Counted from the stretch's first letter, positions 1 through 8,897 are shown. The stretch: 53,909 nt of DNA from Bradyrhizobium macuxiense (GCF_001542415.1 NZ_LNCU01000045.1:1-53909); one strand, 5' to 3'. Notes: generated by a model from the sequence alone, not told the origin. Numbers and translations are program-made.

Positions 1-964
1 TGTGGAGCCTCAAGAGGTTGTTCCCGGTCAATCCGAGTCTGCTGATCGGTGGCTTTGAGCCGATACTGCCATGAGGACGATGCCAGTTGTAGCAATGAAG
101 CCATCGTGGCAACTCGGCTGCTCTTTCTGCTGAGGTGTTGTAGGCCTGCGCATAGGCCCATTCTCGTAGGCTGGTTTGAATGAAGCGTTCGGCCTTGCCA
201 TTGGTTTTGGGTGTATAGGGCCTGGTGCGGATGTGCTTGAGGCCGAGGCGCTTACACGCCCTTAGGAAGGCGAAGGATTTGTAGCACGCGCCGTTGTCGG
301 TCATGACGCGCTGTACCTTCACGCCGAGGCTCACGTAGTAGGCCACGGCCGCCTTGAGGAAAGCGATGGCGCAACCCTTTCGCTCGTTCTTCATGACCTG
401 GCTGAAAGCGATCCGTGACGCATCGTCGATGCAGACATGTACGTATTCCCAGCCTGGCCCTTGACGGCGAGAACGCAGATTGCTCGACCCATGTCGATCG
501 CCGGTGATCCGATGGCCGATCCGATTGAACTTGCCGAGCTTTTTGATGTCTATGTGGATCAGTTCACCAGGATGCTGGCGCTCATAGCGCCGGATCGGCT
601 CGGCCGGCTCCAGGGCAGCCAGCCTGTTCAAACCGAGTCGGCGCAGGATACGGCTGACGGTTGCTGCGGAGACCCCAACTTCGAGCGCGATCTGTTTGCC
701 GGTGTGGCGCTGCCGGCGGAACGTCTCGACAGCGGCGCATGTGGCTGCCGGGGTTTGGCTTGGCAATGAATGAGGCCGCGAGGAACGATCCCGCAAACCA
801 TCGACGCCTAATGCGCGGAAGCGCTTGACCCATTTGGCGACCGTCTTTGCCGTCACATTGAATTGGAGCGCGGCTGTGGCCTTCGTCAGGCCGCCCTCGA
901 TCACGCTCCGCACCATCGCCTCTCGACCTTTCGGCGTCAAAGGCGCATTCTTGTGGATGTTCAT
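1..964 (-). CDS. IS481 family transposase (stop just outside the window)
   Basis: The reading frame is open from ATG at 964 to the window edge, about 321 codons, ending in ...NNLLRLH; one or two codons and the stop lie outside. The N-terminal third carries a helix-turn-helix (TKATAALQFNV, AKWVKRFRALG) followed by a second HTH-like segment (GKQIALEVGVSAATVSRIL). The integrase core shows the DDE residues in HIDIKKLG, VMTDNGACY and NGKAERF. The conserved tail YNWHRPHGS is present. It catalyses cut-and-paste transposition of its element. I see no internal stop in the parts translated, so the copy may be active. Its length and motif order fit IS481 transposases of about 320 residues. Confidence 0.88.
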   Translation of the reverse strand, partial: MNIHKNAPLTPKGREAMVRSVIEGGLTKATAALQFNVTAKTVAKWVKRFRALGVDGLRDRSSRPHSLPSQTPAATCAAVETFRRQRHTGKQIALEVGVSAATVSRILRRLGLNRLAALEPAEPIRRYERQHPGELIHIDIKKLGKFNRIGHRITGDRHGSSNLRSRRQGPGWEYVHVCIDDASRIAFSQVMKNERKGCAIAFLKAAVAYYVSLGVKVQRVMTDNGACYKSFAFLRACKRLGLKHIRTRPYTPKTNGKAERFIQTSLREWAYAQAYNTSAERAAELPRWLHCYNWHRPHGSIGSKPPISRLGLTGNNLLRLH

Positions 965-1047
965 CTGGTCTCTCCGGGGAACACTGAAGTTTCGCAACCT
1001 CAGCTTCCTCGGTTCAGACCAGATGGACAACCTCCTGAAAGCTCACA
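1..1047 (-). mobile_element. IS481-type insertion sequence
   Basis: One minus-strand DDE transposase gene fills the element. Its right tip, read inward from 1047, starts TGTGAGCTTTCAGGAGGTTG. The first bases of the window (TGTGGAGCCTCAAGAGGTTG) are an imperfect inverted copy, so the window appears to begin at or within a few bases of the left tip. The target duplication cannot be judged because the left flank is outside the window. The family call rests on recalled resemblance of the transposase to IS481 elements common in Bradyrhizobium. Confidence 0.85.
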
Positions 1048-1060
1048 CCTAGTGGCAGGT

Positions 1061-1640
1061 GTCTCCCCGCAAAACGCGAAAGCGTTTTTGCGGAGGACGG
1101 TGACAAAACAGCCCAGTCTCACCGGGGAGCACGTATAAGCCGTAACCCATCGCGCAGGGAAAGCCGGATTGCTCCGGTTACACCTGTGGTCCTACCTCCC
1201 GTGCTTTCTACCCATTGCACGGGACCCATGGGTGCGATCGGCACCCGGCTTTCCCTGCGCCCTCTGCTTCCAGAGCGGCGAAACGAAATGCAAAGCTCGG
1301 ACAATTCATGTCGCGAGAATGCGAAGCTATATCCCATCCCCAACTGTCATCGCCCGGCTCGCCGCCTTCGCTAAAGCTTCGGCGCGCCAAGGATTTGTGG
1401 CCTCGTCGAAGCCTTGGCGTAGACGGGACCGGGCGATCCAGTACGCCGCGGCCTCTCGGCTCAAGCTCCGGCGTCTCTGGAATACTGGATCACCCGCATC
1501 CGCATGCGCGGGTGATGACGCTGAACAAGCTGTTTGACATGTGAATCGGAAACTAACCCGTCATCCCCGCGCAAAGGCTTGCCTTTGTCGCTGGAGCAGC
1601 CGCGAAGTGGCGTCCCGAAGGAAACTGACGGAACGAAGCG
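1061..1640. repeat. Non-coding stretch rich in dispersed and inverted repeats
   Basis: About 600 bases separate the IS element from the nitrile hydratase operon and no convincing gene is present. A perfect 16-base inverted repeat, GCGCAGGGAAAGCCGG at 1152-1167 and CCGGCTTTCCCTGCGC at 1245-1260, encloses a second palindrome (GGGACCCATGGGT-like, around 1220-1233). Phrases such as CGTCATCCCCGCGCAAAGGC and GGTGATGACGC recur, from memory, in many intergenic spaces of Bradyrhizobium and Rhodopseudomonas. I read the stretch as fused copies of dispersed repeats; only the inverted repeat is directly visible here. Confidence 0.5.
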
Positions 1641-1653
1641 CGACATGTGGCCA

Positions 1654-2031
1654 CTATTCGAAATCGTCCGGCGTCAGCGCGATCGGCTTGCCGTGCGGGG
1701 TGCGGTCCGCGGCGCGGTCCCAAGCATCGCGATAGCGATGCAGCGTTTCCGACGTCGTCACGCCCTTCGCGGCCACGATGTGCTCGAGCGTGGCCAGCCA
1801 ATGCAGATAATAGGTTTCGCCGGTGTCGGGATCGCCGGCGGCTTGTGCGCGCTTGATCTGGTCGGCAAGGGCTGCGGCCCATTCGCTCCAGGTGAACACG
1901 CCACGGTCGCGCAGTGTCAGCGCAATCGCAAAGGCCTGCGCTTCCCAGGGCGCGCGGAACACCGGGCCATCTTCGTCGCGCGGAATGCTGGATATGGCGC
2001 CGGTGGCACGTGCGGCCGCAGATGTATCCAT
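1654..2031 (-). CDS. Nitrile hydratase accessory protein (P14K-like activator)
   Basis: Encodes 125 residues. The ATG at 2031 overlaps the TGA of the beta-subunit gene in a TGATG arrangement, which fixes the start and implies translational coupling; a longer frame from 2139 lies inside the beta gene and is discarded. The sequence resembles the N-terminal half of nitrile hydratase beta subunits (FRAPWEAQAFAIALTLRDRG, then FTWSEWAAAL and YYLHWLATLE), as known for the small activators that deliver cobalt to the alpha subunit by subunit swapping. As last gene of the alpha-beta-activator operon it fits cobalt-type clusters of Pseudomonas and rhizobia. No separate metal transporter is nearby. The role is inferred from family and position. 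Confidence 0.85.
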   Translation of the reverse strand: MDTSAAARATGAISSIPRDEDGPVFRAPWEAQAFAIALTLRDRGVFTWSEWAAALADQIKRAQAAGDPDTGETYYLHWLATLEHIVAAKGVTTSETLHRYRDAWDRAADRTPHGKPIALTPDDFE

Positions 2032-2690
2032 CACGCGGGCTCCAGATACGGCTCGAATGCGTCGATCGACACTTTGATGGTCGGGTCGGAGTCGGGGCCC
2101 CAGAGCTCGCGTCCATCGAACACGACCGTGTAGAGCCACTGCGGACGCTCTCCGGCGTCGTTCGCAGCCGTATCCGGAAAAACGTGACAGCCGTGATCGC
2201 GCTCGACCACGCCGATATGACCGCGCACATAACGTGGCAGCCGCGTGTGCGTCGCGGGATGGATGTTCTTCGCCCGCACGCGATCGCCTGCCTTGAACTT
2301 CGCGAGCGCCGGCGCCGTGCGGCCGAACTTGCCGCGCACCATCACGCGCTCGACATCCGCAACGGAGAACTTGCCGTGCTTCAGAGGGCTCGCCGGCGTC
2401 ACGGAATGTCCGGCCGCCATGTCATCCTGCGCGATAAAGCCCTTGTCGAGGAGCAAGGCTTCAAGCCCAAGCAGCCATTTCCTGTAATAAGAGCTCGACA
2501 GATAGACGTGTGGCGGCAGGGTTTCGCGATAGAAGCGCGATGCGTCGATGTTGAAGGCTCCGGCTGCGCCCATGGCGCGCACCATCGCCAGCACCCGCGA
2601 TTCCCATTCTTCATGGAACATCGGCTCGTTCGGCTCGGGTTCAACCTTGCCGAACCCGTCCATGCCGCCCATGTCGTGGACGCCGTTCAT
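2031..2690 (-). CDS. nthB: Nitrile hydratase subunit beta
   Basis: Encodes 219 residues. The start [16 protein letters not shown] is the classic beta-subunit N-terminus, and the beta-barrel C-terminal domain is seen in [21 protein letters not shown] and [13 protein letters not shown] segments. With the alpha subunit it forms the heterodimer that hydrates nitriles to amides in the cytoplasm. Its ATG overlaps the alpha stop by four bases (ATGA), and its own stop overlaps the activator start by one base, so the three genes are one coupled operon. Length is normal for the family (about 220-230). No defects are visible. Confidence 0.93.
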   Translation of the reverse strand: MNGVHDMGGMDGFGKVEPEPNEPMFHEEWESRVLAMVRAMGAAGAFNIDASRFYRETLPPHVYLSSSYYRKWLLGLEALLLDKGFIAQDDMAAGHSVTPASPLKHGKFSVADVERVMVRGKFGRTAPALAKFKAGDRVRAKNIHPATHTRLPRYVRGHIGVVERDHGCHVFPDTAANDAGERPQWLYTVVFDGRELWGPDSDPTIKVSIDAFEPYLEPA

Positions 2691-3322
2691 GACGGGGCTC
2701 CGGGTTTCCTAGGAAAACCGGTGCCGATCATGGAGTCGCGCGTTACGAGCTCGGCGAGTTGTTGCTCGCTCCAGCCTTCAGTGCCTTCAGGCCGCATCGG
2801 CAGGACCAGAAAGCGCGTTTCCGCGGTCGAGTCCCAGACCCGGATTTCGGTCTCCTTCGGCAGGCTGACGCCGAAATCGGTGAGCACGCCGCGCGGATCC
2901 CTAACCGCGCGTGAGCGATATGGCGCGGCCTTGTACCAAACGGGGGGCAGCCCCAGCATCTCCCACGGATAGCAAGAGCAGAGCGTGCAAACGACCATGT
3001 TGTGACGGCCTGGCGTATTCTCGACCGCGACGAGATGATCGCCGACCCGGCTGACATGGCCGAGGGTGCCGACCGCTTTGCTGGCGTCTTCGAGCAGTGC
3101 CTTCTTGAATGCGGGATCGGTCCAGGCCTTGGCGACGACCTGGGCCCCATTATGGGGGCCGATTTTCGTCTCGTAGGCCTGCACGATGGCGTCGAGCGCC
3201 GCCGGCTCGAGATAACCCTTCTCGCTCAGGATCGATTCCAGCGCGCGGACACGCAGTTCGGTCTCCGAGAGCTCGGAATGGTCGTGATCGTGGTGATGAT
3301 GGTCGTGATCATGTTCGCTCAT
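2687..3322 (-). CDS. nthA: Nitrile hydratase subunit alpha, cobalt type, with His-rich N-terminus
   Basis: Encodes 211 residues. The metal claw CTLCSCY is at residues 112-118; Thr113 and Tyr118 are the pattern associated with non-corrin cobalt rather than iron enzymes. The outer cysteines of such motifs are normally oxidised to sulfinic and sulfenic acids. Residues 4-15 are almost entirely His and Asp (eight histidines), an extension absent from textbook alpha subunits that could hold metal. It is first in the operon alpha-beta-activator, divergent from an enoyl-CoA hydratase-family gene 88 bases away. Substrate cannot be deduced; no amidase gene is in the window, so the amide product must be handled elsewhere. 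Confidence 0.94.
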   Translation of the reverse strand: MSEHDHDHHHHDHDHSELSETELRVRALESILSEKGYLEPAALDAIVQAYETKIGPHNGAQVVAKAWTDPAFKKALLEDASKAVGTLGHVSRVGDHLVAVENTPGRHNMVVCTLCSCYPWEMLGLPPVWYKAAPYRSRAVRDPRGVLTDFGVSLPKETEIRVWDSTAETRFLVLPMRPEGTEGWSEQQLAELVTRDSMIGTGFPRKPGAPS

Positions 3323-3409
3323 CCCGGCAGGATAGGCGAAGAGGCCGTGCTATGTCGAGGCGAGCGGTTTGCCCGCATCTTACAAAACAACGCGATCAGG
3401 GAGGTATTG

Positions 3410-4216
3410 GTGGCAGACGACGTGACGATCGAGAAGGGGCTCGGGCCCGAGGGCCGCATCGCTGTGGTGCGTTTCGACCGCGGCGACGGCATCAACGCGC
3501 TATCGCCAGAGGCGATGCGGCAGCTCACCGACGCCGCGCGCAGCTTCGAGGATGATGCCGGAACCTCCGTCGTCGTGCTGACCGGCGGCGCCAAATCGTT
3601 CAGCGCCGGGTTTGACCTCAAGGACGCCGAGGGGCGTTCACGGCAGACCATGGACATGGGCGCGCTGCGCCGGCACCTGAAACTCGGACCCCGGCTGACG
3701 CGGGCCTGGCAGGACATCGAGCAGGTCACGATCGGCGCAATCGAAGGCTTCTGTGTCGGCGGCGGCGTGGCGCTCGCGGTCGCGCTGGATTTTCGCGTCA
3801 TGGCGCGCGACGCGCATCTGCGGGTGCCCGAGATCGGGCTCGGCATGAACATGAGCTGGCAGAGCGTGCCGCGCATGCTGCATCTGATGGGACCGGCGCG
3901 TACCAAGCAGGTGGTCATCCTGGCCGACGACCGCATCTCCGCCGGGGAAGCCTACGAATGGGGACTGGTGGAGCAGGTCGCCGATCCCGGCAAGTCGTAT
4001 GAGGCCGCGATGGCGCTGGCGGCCAAAGTCGCGGCCCAACCGCCGATCCCGGTGGCGATGACCAAGCTGACCGTCAATCGGCTCGCGCATGCGCTGGACG
4101 ACCTCGCCAGTCACATGGACCTCGATCAATTTGCGCTGGCGAGCCTGACCGAAGACCACAAGGAAGGCGTCGAGGCGTTCCTCGGACGGCGGAGGCCGCG
4201 GTTCAGAGGGCGCTGA
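3410..4216 (+). CDS. Enoyl-CoA hydratase/isomerase family protein
   Basis: Encodes 268 residues from a GTG at 3410 preceded by GGGAGG at about 3399-3404; the frame extends upstream through the nitrile hydratase alpha gene but that part is antisense shadow. The crotonase fold is clear: GGAKSFSAGFDL at 59-70 and GFCVGGGVALAVALDFR at 113-129 form the oxyanion hole, and VPEIGLG follows. The glutamate that normally follows GGG-C (Glu144 of rat crotonase) is Ala here, while the second catalytic Glu (position 141 in PEIGLG) is kept, so hydratase activity is uncertain; isomerase or hydrolase chemistry is possible. It is divergent from the nitrile hydratase operon, with no further fatty-acid genes adjacent. 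Confidence 0.85.
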   Translation: MADDVTIEKGLGPEGRIAVVRFDRGDGINALSPEAMRQLTDAARSFEDDAGTSVVVLTGGAKSFSAGFDLKDAEGRSRQTMDMGALRRHLKLGPRLTRAWQDIEQVTIGAIEGFCVGGGVALAVALDFRVMARDAHLRVPEIGLGMNMSWQSVPRMLHLMGPARTKQVVILADDRISAGEAYEWGLVEQVADPGKSYEAAMALAAKVAAQPPIPVAMTKLTVNRLAHALDDLASHMDLDQFALASLTEDHKEGVEAFLGRRRPRFRGR

Positions 4217-4316
4217 TGCTGAGCAGGAGCCAGACTGGCGGAGCTGCTCAACGCAATTTGGCCGCAGCCGATCGATATCACGCCCGACGACAGGCGCGAG
4301 GGCGCGAAGAACGCAG

Positions 4317-4637
4317 CTAAGCCGCCATCGCGTGCTGCAAAGCGATCGCCTGTTCCCGATTCTGGAATGCGATGGCAGTGTGGGTGAAATCGCCGGTAAT
4401 TTGGGTCTGAGCGATGTGGTTGAGGACTTCGGTCCCCTTGACCACATGAAGGTCCATTCCAGCGGAGGAGGGGAAGATACCCAGCACGACATCGTAGGCG
4501 TTGACGACGGCCTTGAGCGCACCCGCCTTGTCGTCGGAGGCTTCGATGAAAATGCGAACGTCTGCCGCGAGACTACGCAGCTCGTCAAAATCGATCACTG
4601 GTGAACTCCAACGCAACTTGCTGATCGACCCTCCCAT
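4317..4637 (-). CDS. Small hypothetical protein
   Basis: Not recognised. From ATG 4637 it encodes 106 residues; an alternative GTG at 4604 (VIDFDELRSL...) has GGAG seven bases upstream and may be the true start, giving 95 residues. The body has an acidic N-terminal helix and a mixed alpha/beta pattern (VRIFIEASDDK, YDVVLGIFP, MDLHVVKG), without signal peptide or membrane segment. It follows the receptor-channel gene on the same strand after 66 bases and may be cotranscribed with it. Codon use is like that of its neighbours. No function is proposed. Confidence 0.55.
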   Translation of the reverse strand: MGGSISKLRWSSPVIDFDELRSLAADVRIFIEASDDKAGALKAVVNAYDVVLGIFPSSAGMDLHVVKGTEVLNHIAQTQITGDFTHTAIAFQNREQAIALQHAMAA

Positions 4638-4703
4638 GATATGTTTACTGAAGTATAAATTACGGCGAAGCCGCGCCAGGAACGTGGATATTTCGCACAA
4701 TGG

Positions 4704-5924
4704 TCAGCGGGATCGCGCGTTGCCAAGGGTCTCGAACAGCGTCTGCTGCCACCAGTCGCTTTCGATTTGATCGAGGACGGCGAGATCGAGCGTCGGCCGC
4801 AGCGCGCTGCCTTTCGGCAGCACGATCGCATAGCTCTCGCTGCTGAAGCTGGTATCGACGACACGGACCGTGGCCGAGAAGTCGTTCCGAACCATCCAGG
4901 TCAGGAGCGGCTTGTCATGGACGAAGGCGTCGATCTTGCCTCGGCCCAGCGCGGACAGGCCGCTTTGAATGTCCGGAAACGTGCGAACGGAAAGCCGCTG
5001 ACGCTTGAAGTAGTCAGTCGTTGGGGAGTTCGCGACTGCGCCGACGCGCACGGACCGCAGGTCGTTGAAGCCATGAACGGAGCCTTCGAGCCCCCTGCGC
5101 GTCAAGGTGGAGGTGATACCGGCGGTGAACACCGCAATGGCGATAACGGAAGCGATCATCCAGCCCATGGCGACGATCCGCCCGGGGAGGGTTGCCGGCG
5201 CGTTCTGGGCGGCTCCGGCCTGCGTCATGGCGATGGTCGACCACCAGAAGCTGGAGCCGAGCCCTTTGGCGCCGCCGCCGAAGTGCTCCGTCTTCCGCCG
5301 CTCGAACACCCAAATGAGGAACCCGACCGCCATTGCGAAACCAAGCAACACTCCGACGGCCTGGAAGAACCCGAAAGAGAGAAGTGCCCGTCCGATCGAG
5401 ACCCAGGGGTTCTCGTTGATCGGGACTGCAACGCCGAGCCCGGTATTGTAGAAGGGTTGAGTGAAATCGACTTTGCGGGCCCGCTCGGCAGTCACGGTCA
5501 CCGCCGCCACGCCGGCGTCGAAGCGGCCGTTCGCGACGCCGTCCAGCAAATCCGGCACGCTCTCGGTCTCGACCAGGTGGAAGCGCAGATGTGCGCGATC
5601 GGCGATCTTTCGCCAGAGCGCGATGCTGATGCCGCTCCAGCTGCCATCCGGCTGCTTCATCGCAAACGGCGGAGCTTCCTTGGTCGCGACGATCAATTCC
5701 TTGTCGGGAGCAGGCGCGCCTTGGGCGTGAAGCCCGCCGCAGCCGAACGCGAGCACCGCGAGCGAGACGAGCCTCAGTACGGCCAGTCGAAGTGACGATA
5801 GCGCTTGCTTGCGTTGATAGGTCGGACCTCGCCGCTCGCCGCAGTGGGCGGGCATCTGACACGAGACGTCGTTCACCAATTGGCGCCAGTGCGGCGCGAC
5901 CGAAGTTTCCTCAACCGAACTCAT
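4704..5924 (-). CDS. Bacterial ionotropic glutamate receptor-like channel (SBP_bac_3 lobes split by a pore module), non-canonical filter
   Basis: Encodes 406 residues. A hydrophobic segment at 46-66 ending near LHAQG looks like a signal peptide behind a 40-residue extension; a start at Met24 is possible. Lobe 1 of a periplasmic amino-acid-binding fold spans about 76-175 (ELIVATKEAPPFAM, FDAGVAAVTVTAERA, VDFTQPFYNTGLG). A pore module follows: helix M1 187-206, pore loop 224-243, helix M2 248-272 (FTAGITSTLT). Lobe 2 is 284-400 (DLRSVRVGAV, DAFVHDKPLL, YAIVLPKGS). This is the architecture of GluR0-type prokaryotic receptors. Where potassium-selective members have TTVGYGD, this protein has MTQAGAAQNAP, so the K+ signature is missing. 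Ligand and ion are unknown. It lies back to back with no obvious partner except the small gene downstream. Confidence 0.85.
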   Translation of the reverse strand: MSSVEETSVAPHWRQLVNDVSCQMPAHCGERRGPTYQRKQALSSLRLAVLRLVSLAVLAFGCGGLHAQGAPAPDKELIVATKEAPPFAMKQPDGSWSGISIALWRKIADRAHLRFHLVETESVPDLLDGVANGRFDAGVAAVTVTAERARKVDFTQPFYNTGLGVAVPINENPWVSIGRALLSFGFFQAVGVLLGFAMAVGFLIWVFERRKTEHFGGGAKGLGSSFWWSTIAMTQAGAAQNAPATLPGRIVAMGWMIASVIAIAVFTAGITSTLTRRGLEGSVHGFNDLRSVRVGAVANSPTTDYFKRQRLSVRTFPDIQSGLSALGRGKIDAFVHDKPLLTWMVRNDFSATVRVVDTSFSSESYAIVLPKGSALRPTLDLAVLDQIESDWWQQTLFETLGNARSR

Positions 5925-6070
5925 TGTTGACCTTGATTCGTACCGGGATCGTCGAGCAAAGCACCGCTATTTGGCGGCATTTCGTCACGATCCTGCATCA
6001 GGCGGGAGCAAGTGAGGCGAGATCGGATGGGGAAAGCGAGAGCTCAGGCCGCAAATTCTATCGGGGCGGC

Positions 6071-7156
6071 CTAAATCTCATCGACGAATCGCGGCTCGCT
6101 GTCGTTGCCGAACCAGCGCCGGCAGGCGCGGCTAAAGCTCGTCGCATCGGTATAGCCGAGCGCCGCAGCCATCTCGTCGCGCGATTGCGTGCCGGTTGCG
6201 AGCATTGTGCGGGCGCGTTCGCGCAGCACGCAATCGAGCAGTGACCGGAAGGCGGTGCCGGATTCAGCCAGTCGCCGCACCAACGTACGACGCGAGGTGC
6301 CGACGAGATGCGCGGCTTCCTCCTCGCCGAGGCGCTGCGGCAAACGTGCGGTGATGAGGCTCTCGACGATCCGTGCTAACGCCGCGGTGTCCGATCGGGG
6401 CTTCTCGATCGCCTCCAGCGCCTCGATGGCCCTGCCGTGCAATTCCGGATCAGCGAAGGGGGAAGGGCGCGCGCAAAGATCCTTCGGTACGTCGAAGACG
6501 AAGGCTGCCGCGTTGAATTTCACCCTGCAGGAATAATGCGGCGCCAGCCGCTCCACGTCTGCAGGTGGTGGCCACGGAAACTCCAGGGTCGCAAGTTCGA
6601 TGGAATCCTCGAGGAGCTGCGAATACGATGCGTGCACGTTCAGGCTGACCGCCAACGCCACCGCGCGCCACAGCGCATCGTCCATGGCGACAGCGGGAGC
6701 TATCTCGATCTGGATCGAGCGCGCGGTTCTGCGCAGCCGGTTGCGGATAAACGGCGCGCGGGTCGACCCGAAACGCGCGCCGGTATTCAACGCGTCCGCG
6801 ATGGTCGGCGCGGTTCTGGTCGCGACATCGAGCGCCCCCTGCAGCGAAGTCGACCAGACCGGCGCGGCAGACAACGGCCACAGCTCGCCGTATCTGCGGG
6901 TAATGTTCGCTGCCAGAACGACCAGCGCAGACACCGGCATGTGAGCGCCGGGTTGATCGAGGACCTGCTGCTGAATTCCCGTGCCCTTGAGCAGTTCGTC
7001 GCGCTCGCTTCGGGCCTTGCCGAATGCCCGCACCAGTGCCCGCGCGTAGCTCACCGTTACCGGCGCTCGAAGGGCGTCCGAATTCGATCCCGGCATTGCG
7101 TCGGCGACCTCCCGAGCTAGCGACGAGCGGACCAGATTTGGCGCAAAATGCCACAA
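6071..7156 (-). CDS. AraC family transcriptional regulator
   Basis: Encodes 361 residues (a start at Met21, base 7096, is also plausible). Residues about 35-230 resemble the arabinose-binding-like N-terminal domain of the OruR/ThnR type (PF12625). The C-terminal 80 residues form an AraC double helix-turn-helix: EEEAAHLVGTSRRTLVRRL, then AALGYTDATSFSRACRRWFG. It is divergent from the alkane hydroxylase gene across about 100 bases, so it is the natural candidate to control that gene, as AraC regulators do for several alkB genes. The effector is not deducible. Confidence 0.88.
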   Translation of the reverse strand: MWHFAPNLVRSSLAREVADAMPGSNSDALRAPVTVSYARALVRAFGKARSERDELLKGTGIQQQVLDQPGAHMPVSALVVLAANITRRYGELWPLSAAPVWSTSLQGALDVATRTAPTIADALNTGARFGSTRAPFIRNRLRRTARSIQIEIAPAVAMDDALWRAVALAVSLNVHASYSQLLEDSIELATLEFPWPPPADVERLAPHYSCRVKFNAAAFVFDVPKDLCARPSPFADPELHGRAIEALEAIEKPRSDTAALARIVESLITARLPQRLGEEEAAHLVGTSRRTLVRRLAESGTAFRSLLDCVLRERARTMLATGTQSRDEMAAALGYTDATSFSRACRRWFGNDSEPRFVDEI

Positions 7157-7255
7157 AATTGGCTTGTTGGGAACTGGCGGTGCAAACCGGCCTCACGGCA
7201 TGCTTCGCTCCACAACGGCGTCACGCCGCCTCGAAAAACGCGCTGGAGGAATGTG

Positions 7256-8419
7256 ATGATTTTCACGGCCACGAATGCTGCCGGCGAAACGGTCACCTAT
7301 CGGGACGGCAAACGCTATCTGTGGATGCTTTCCTTCATTCCGCCGCTGGTCCCGCTGCTGTCCTACTGGCTCTATCTCAGGACAGCGACTCCGCTGGTGA
7401 CGCTGATTCCCTTTATCTTCATCTTCGTCCTGATCCCGCTGCTCGATGCCCTGATCCGCGAAGACACCCACAATCCGCCGGCCGAGGTGGTCGCCGCTAT
7501 GGAGGCCGATCCTTACTATTTGCGGCTTGCGCGGCTGACGGTGGTGTTTCCTTGGGTGAACTACATCGCTCTGATTGCCTTCTTCGGCACGCAGGATCTA
7601 CCGTGGTGGTCCTACATCGCGTTGCTGCTCGGCGTCGGCACCATAGATGGCGGCGCATTGCTGGTCGGGCACGAACTCGGCCACAAGCCCGACCGGCTCA
7701 ACACCTTCTTCGGTGTGCTCGCCAACAACGCCGTGGGTTATGCCCACTTCCGCATCGAGCACAATCGCGGCCATCACACCTGGGTGGCGACACCGGAGGA
7801 TCCGGCGAGCGCGCGCTTTGGCGAATCCATCTATGCTTTCGCCTTGCGCGAGCTGCCTGGTGCGTTCAAGCGCGGCTGGCGCAACGAGGCCGAGCGGCTG
7901 ACCAAGCGCGGCGAGGGCATCTGGTCAATCCACAACGAAATCCTGCGGGGCTTTGCGCTGACGCTCGTCGTTGCGGCCGCGCTGATTGCGCTGTTCGGTT
8001 GGAAAGTCGCGCCGTTCATCGTGGCCCATCATTTCCTCGGCTGGTATGCGCTGACCCAGGCCAACTATGTGGAGCACTACGGGCTGCTGCGCGAGAAACT
8101 GCCGAACGGCCGTTACCAGCCGGTCGAGCCCCGGCACTCGTGGAACACCAACCACATCGTCTCGAACTTAATGACGTTCCACCTGCAACGTCATTCCGAT
8201 CACCACGCCAACCCGATGCGCCCATACCAATCGCTGCGCGACTTCGCCGACATCCCGCGTCTCCCGAACGGTTATACGGGCATGTTCGGGCTTGCGGCGA
8301 TCCCGCCGCTCTGGTTCCGCGTGATGGACCCGAAGACATTGGCCTGGGCCGGCGGCGACATCACCAAGCTCAATCTCGGTGATCGGTCCAGGGTAGGGCC
8401 CCAAGACGCGGTGTCGTAA
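7256..8419 (+). CDS. alkB: Alkane 1-monooxygenase (AlkB-type membrane di-iron hydroxylase)
   Basis: Encodes 387 residues. ATG 7256 follows GGAGGA at 7245-7250; longer frames upstream lack a site and overlap the regulator promoter. The three histidine boxes that bind the di-iron centre are intact: HELGH at 139-143, EHNRGHH at 168-174 and HSDHH at 313-317, plus NYVEHYGL near 270-277. About six hydrophobic helices place it in the cytoplasmic membrane. It would hydroxylate terminal carbons of medium-chain alkanes using electrons from rubredoxin; no rubredoxin or rubredoxin reductase gene is adjacent. Length is slightly under the roughly 400 residues of P. putida AlkB. An AraC regulator is divergent. 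Confidence 0.93.
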   Translation: MIFTATNAAGETVTYRDGKRYLWMLSFIPPLVPLLSYWLYLRTATPLVTLIPFIFIFVLIPLLDALIREDTHNPPAEVVAAMEADPYYLRLARLTVVFPWVNYIALIAFFGTQDLPWWSYIALLLGVGTIDGGALLVGHELGHKPDRLNTFFGVLANNAVGYAHFRIEHNRGHHTWVATPEDPASARFGESIYAFALRELPGAFKRGWRNEAERLTKRGEGIWSIHNEILRGFALTLVVAAALIALFGWKVAPFIVAHHFLGWYALTQANYVEHYGLLREKLPNGRYQPVEPRHSWNTNHIVSNLMTFHLQRHSDHHANPMRPYQSLRDFADIPRLPNGYTGMFGLAAIPPLWFRVMDPKTLAWAGGDITKLNLGDRSRVGPQDAVS

Positions 8420-8897
8420 GCCGAGTGACGCTCTGACACTACAACGCCGGCCGCCTGAAATACGCGCGAGCGGCGTCGGTGCTAGCCTCAGGCAGGTCAT
8501 GGCAAGATCCTGGCCCATAGTGGTCGGTGCGCGCGCAATAGTGGTTTATGTTTTGGGGAGTCGTAAGACTACCGGGGAGCATCTGCGCTAGCGGGATTCC
8601 GGCTTCCGCGACCGCTGTAGGCTGTGCGCATGCAAAGTCCGCCCCGAGCGCAGAGAAAGTACAGCAATTGCGGTTGGCGGCGAATTCGAGGCTCGCCGAC
8701 GTTCGATTTCGAGTCCAATGTGGGTTCCGAACAACTGAAATCGAGTCCGGTTCACTCGCGTCTAGACGGCGCCTCGGTCACAAATGACAGAGCTGCATGG
8801 CGCCACGCTCGGATTGTGGAACCGAGCGCTGGTTTCGAAGCGCGCCCAGCACACCGGATGAACGAAGGGGCCTTCGCTTTCGCCGCGCTGCGCGCCG
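8420..8897. other. Intergenic stretch without a supported gene
   Basis: These 478 bases contain only short frames without credible start signals or recognisable protein patterns. I see no clear promoter, terminator or repeat. Confidence 0.5.

Noticed and set aside
7148..7255. Longer N-terminus for AlkB
   Set aside because: Leader has no homology-like pattern, whereas ATG 7256 has GGAGGA at proper spacing.
1654..8419. A linked nitrile and alkane degradation pathway
   Set aside because: No amidase, aldoxime dehydratase or rubredoxin genes connect the two; neighbourhood alone is not enough.
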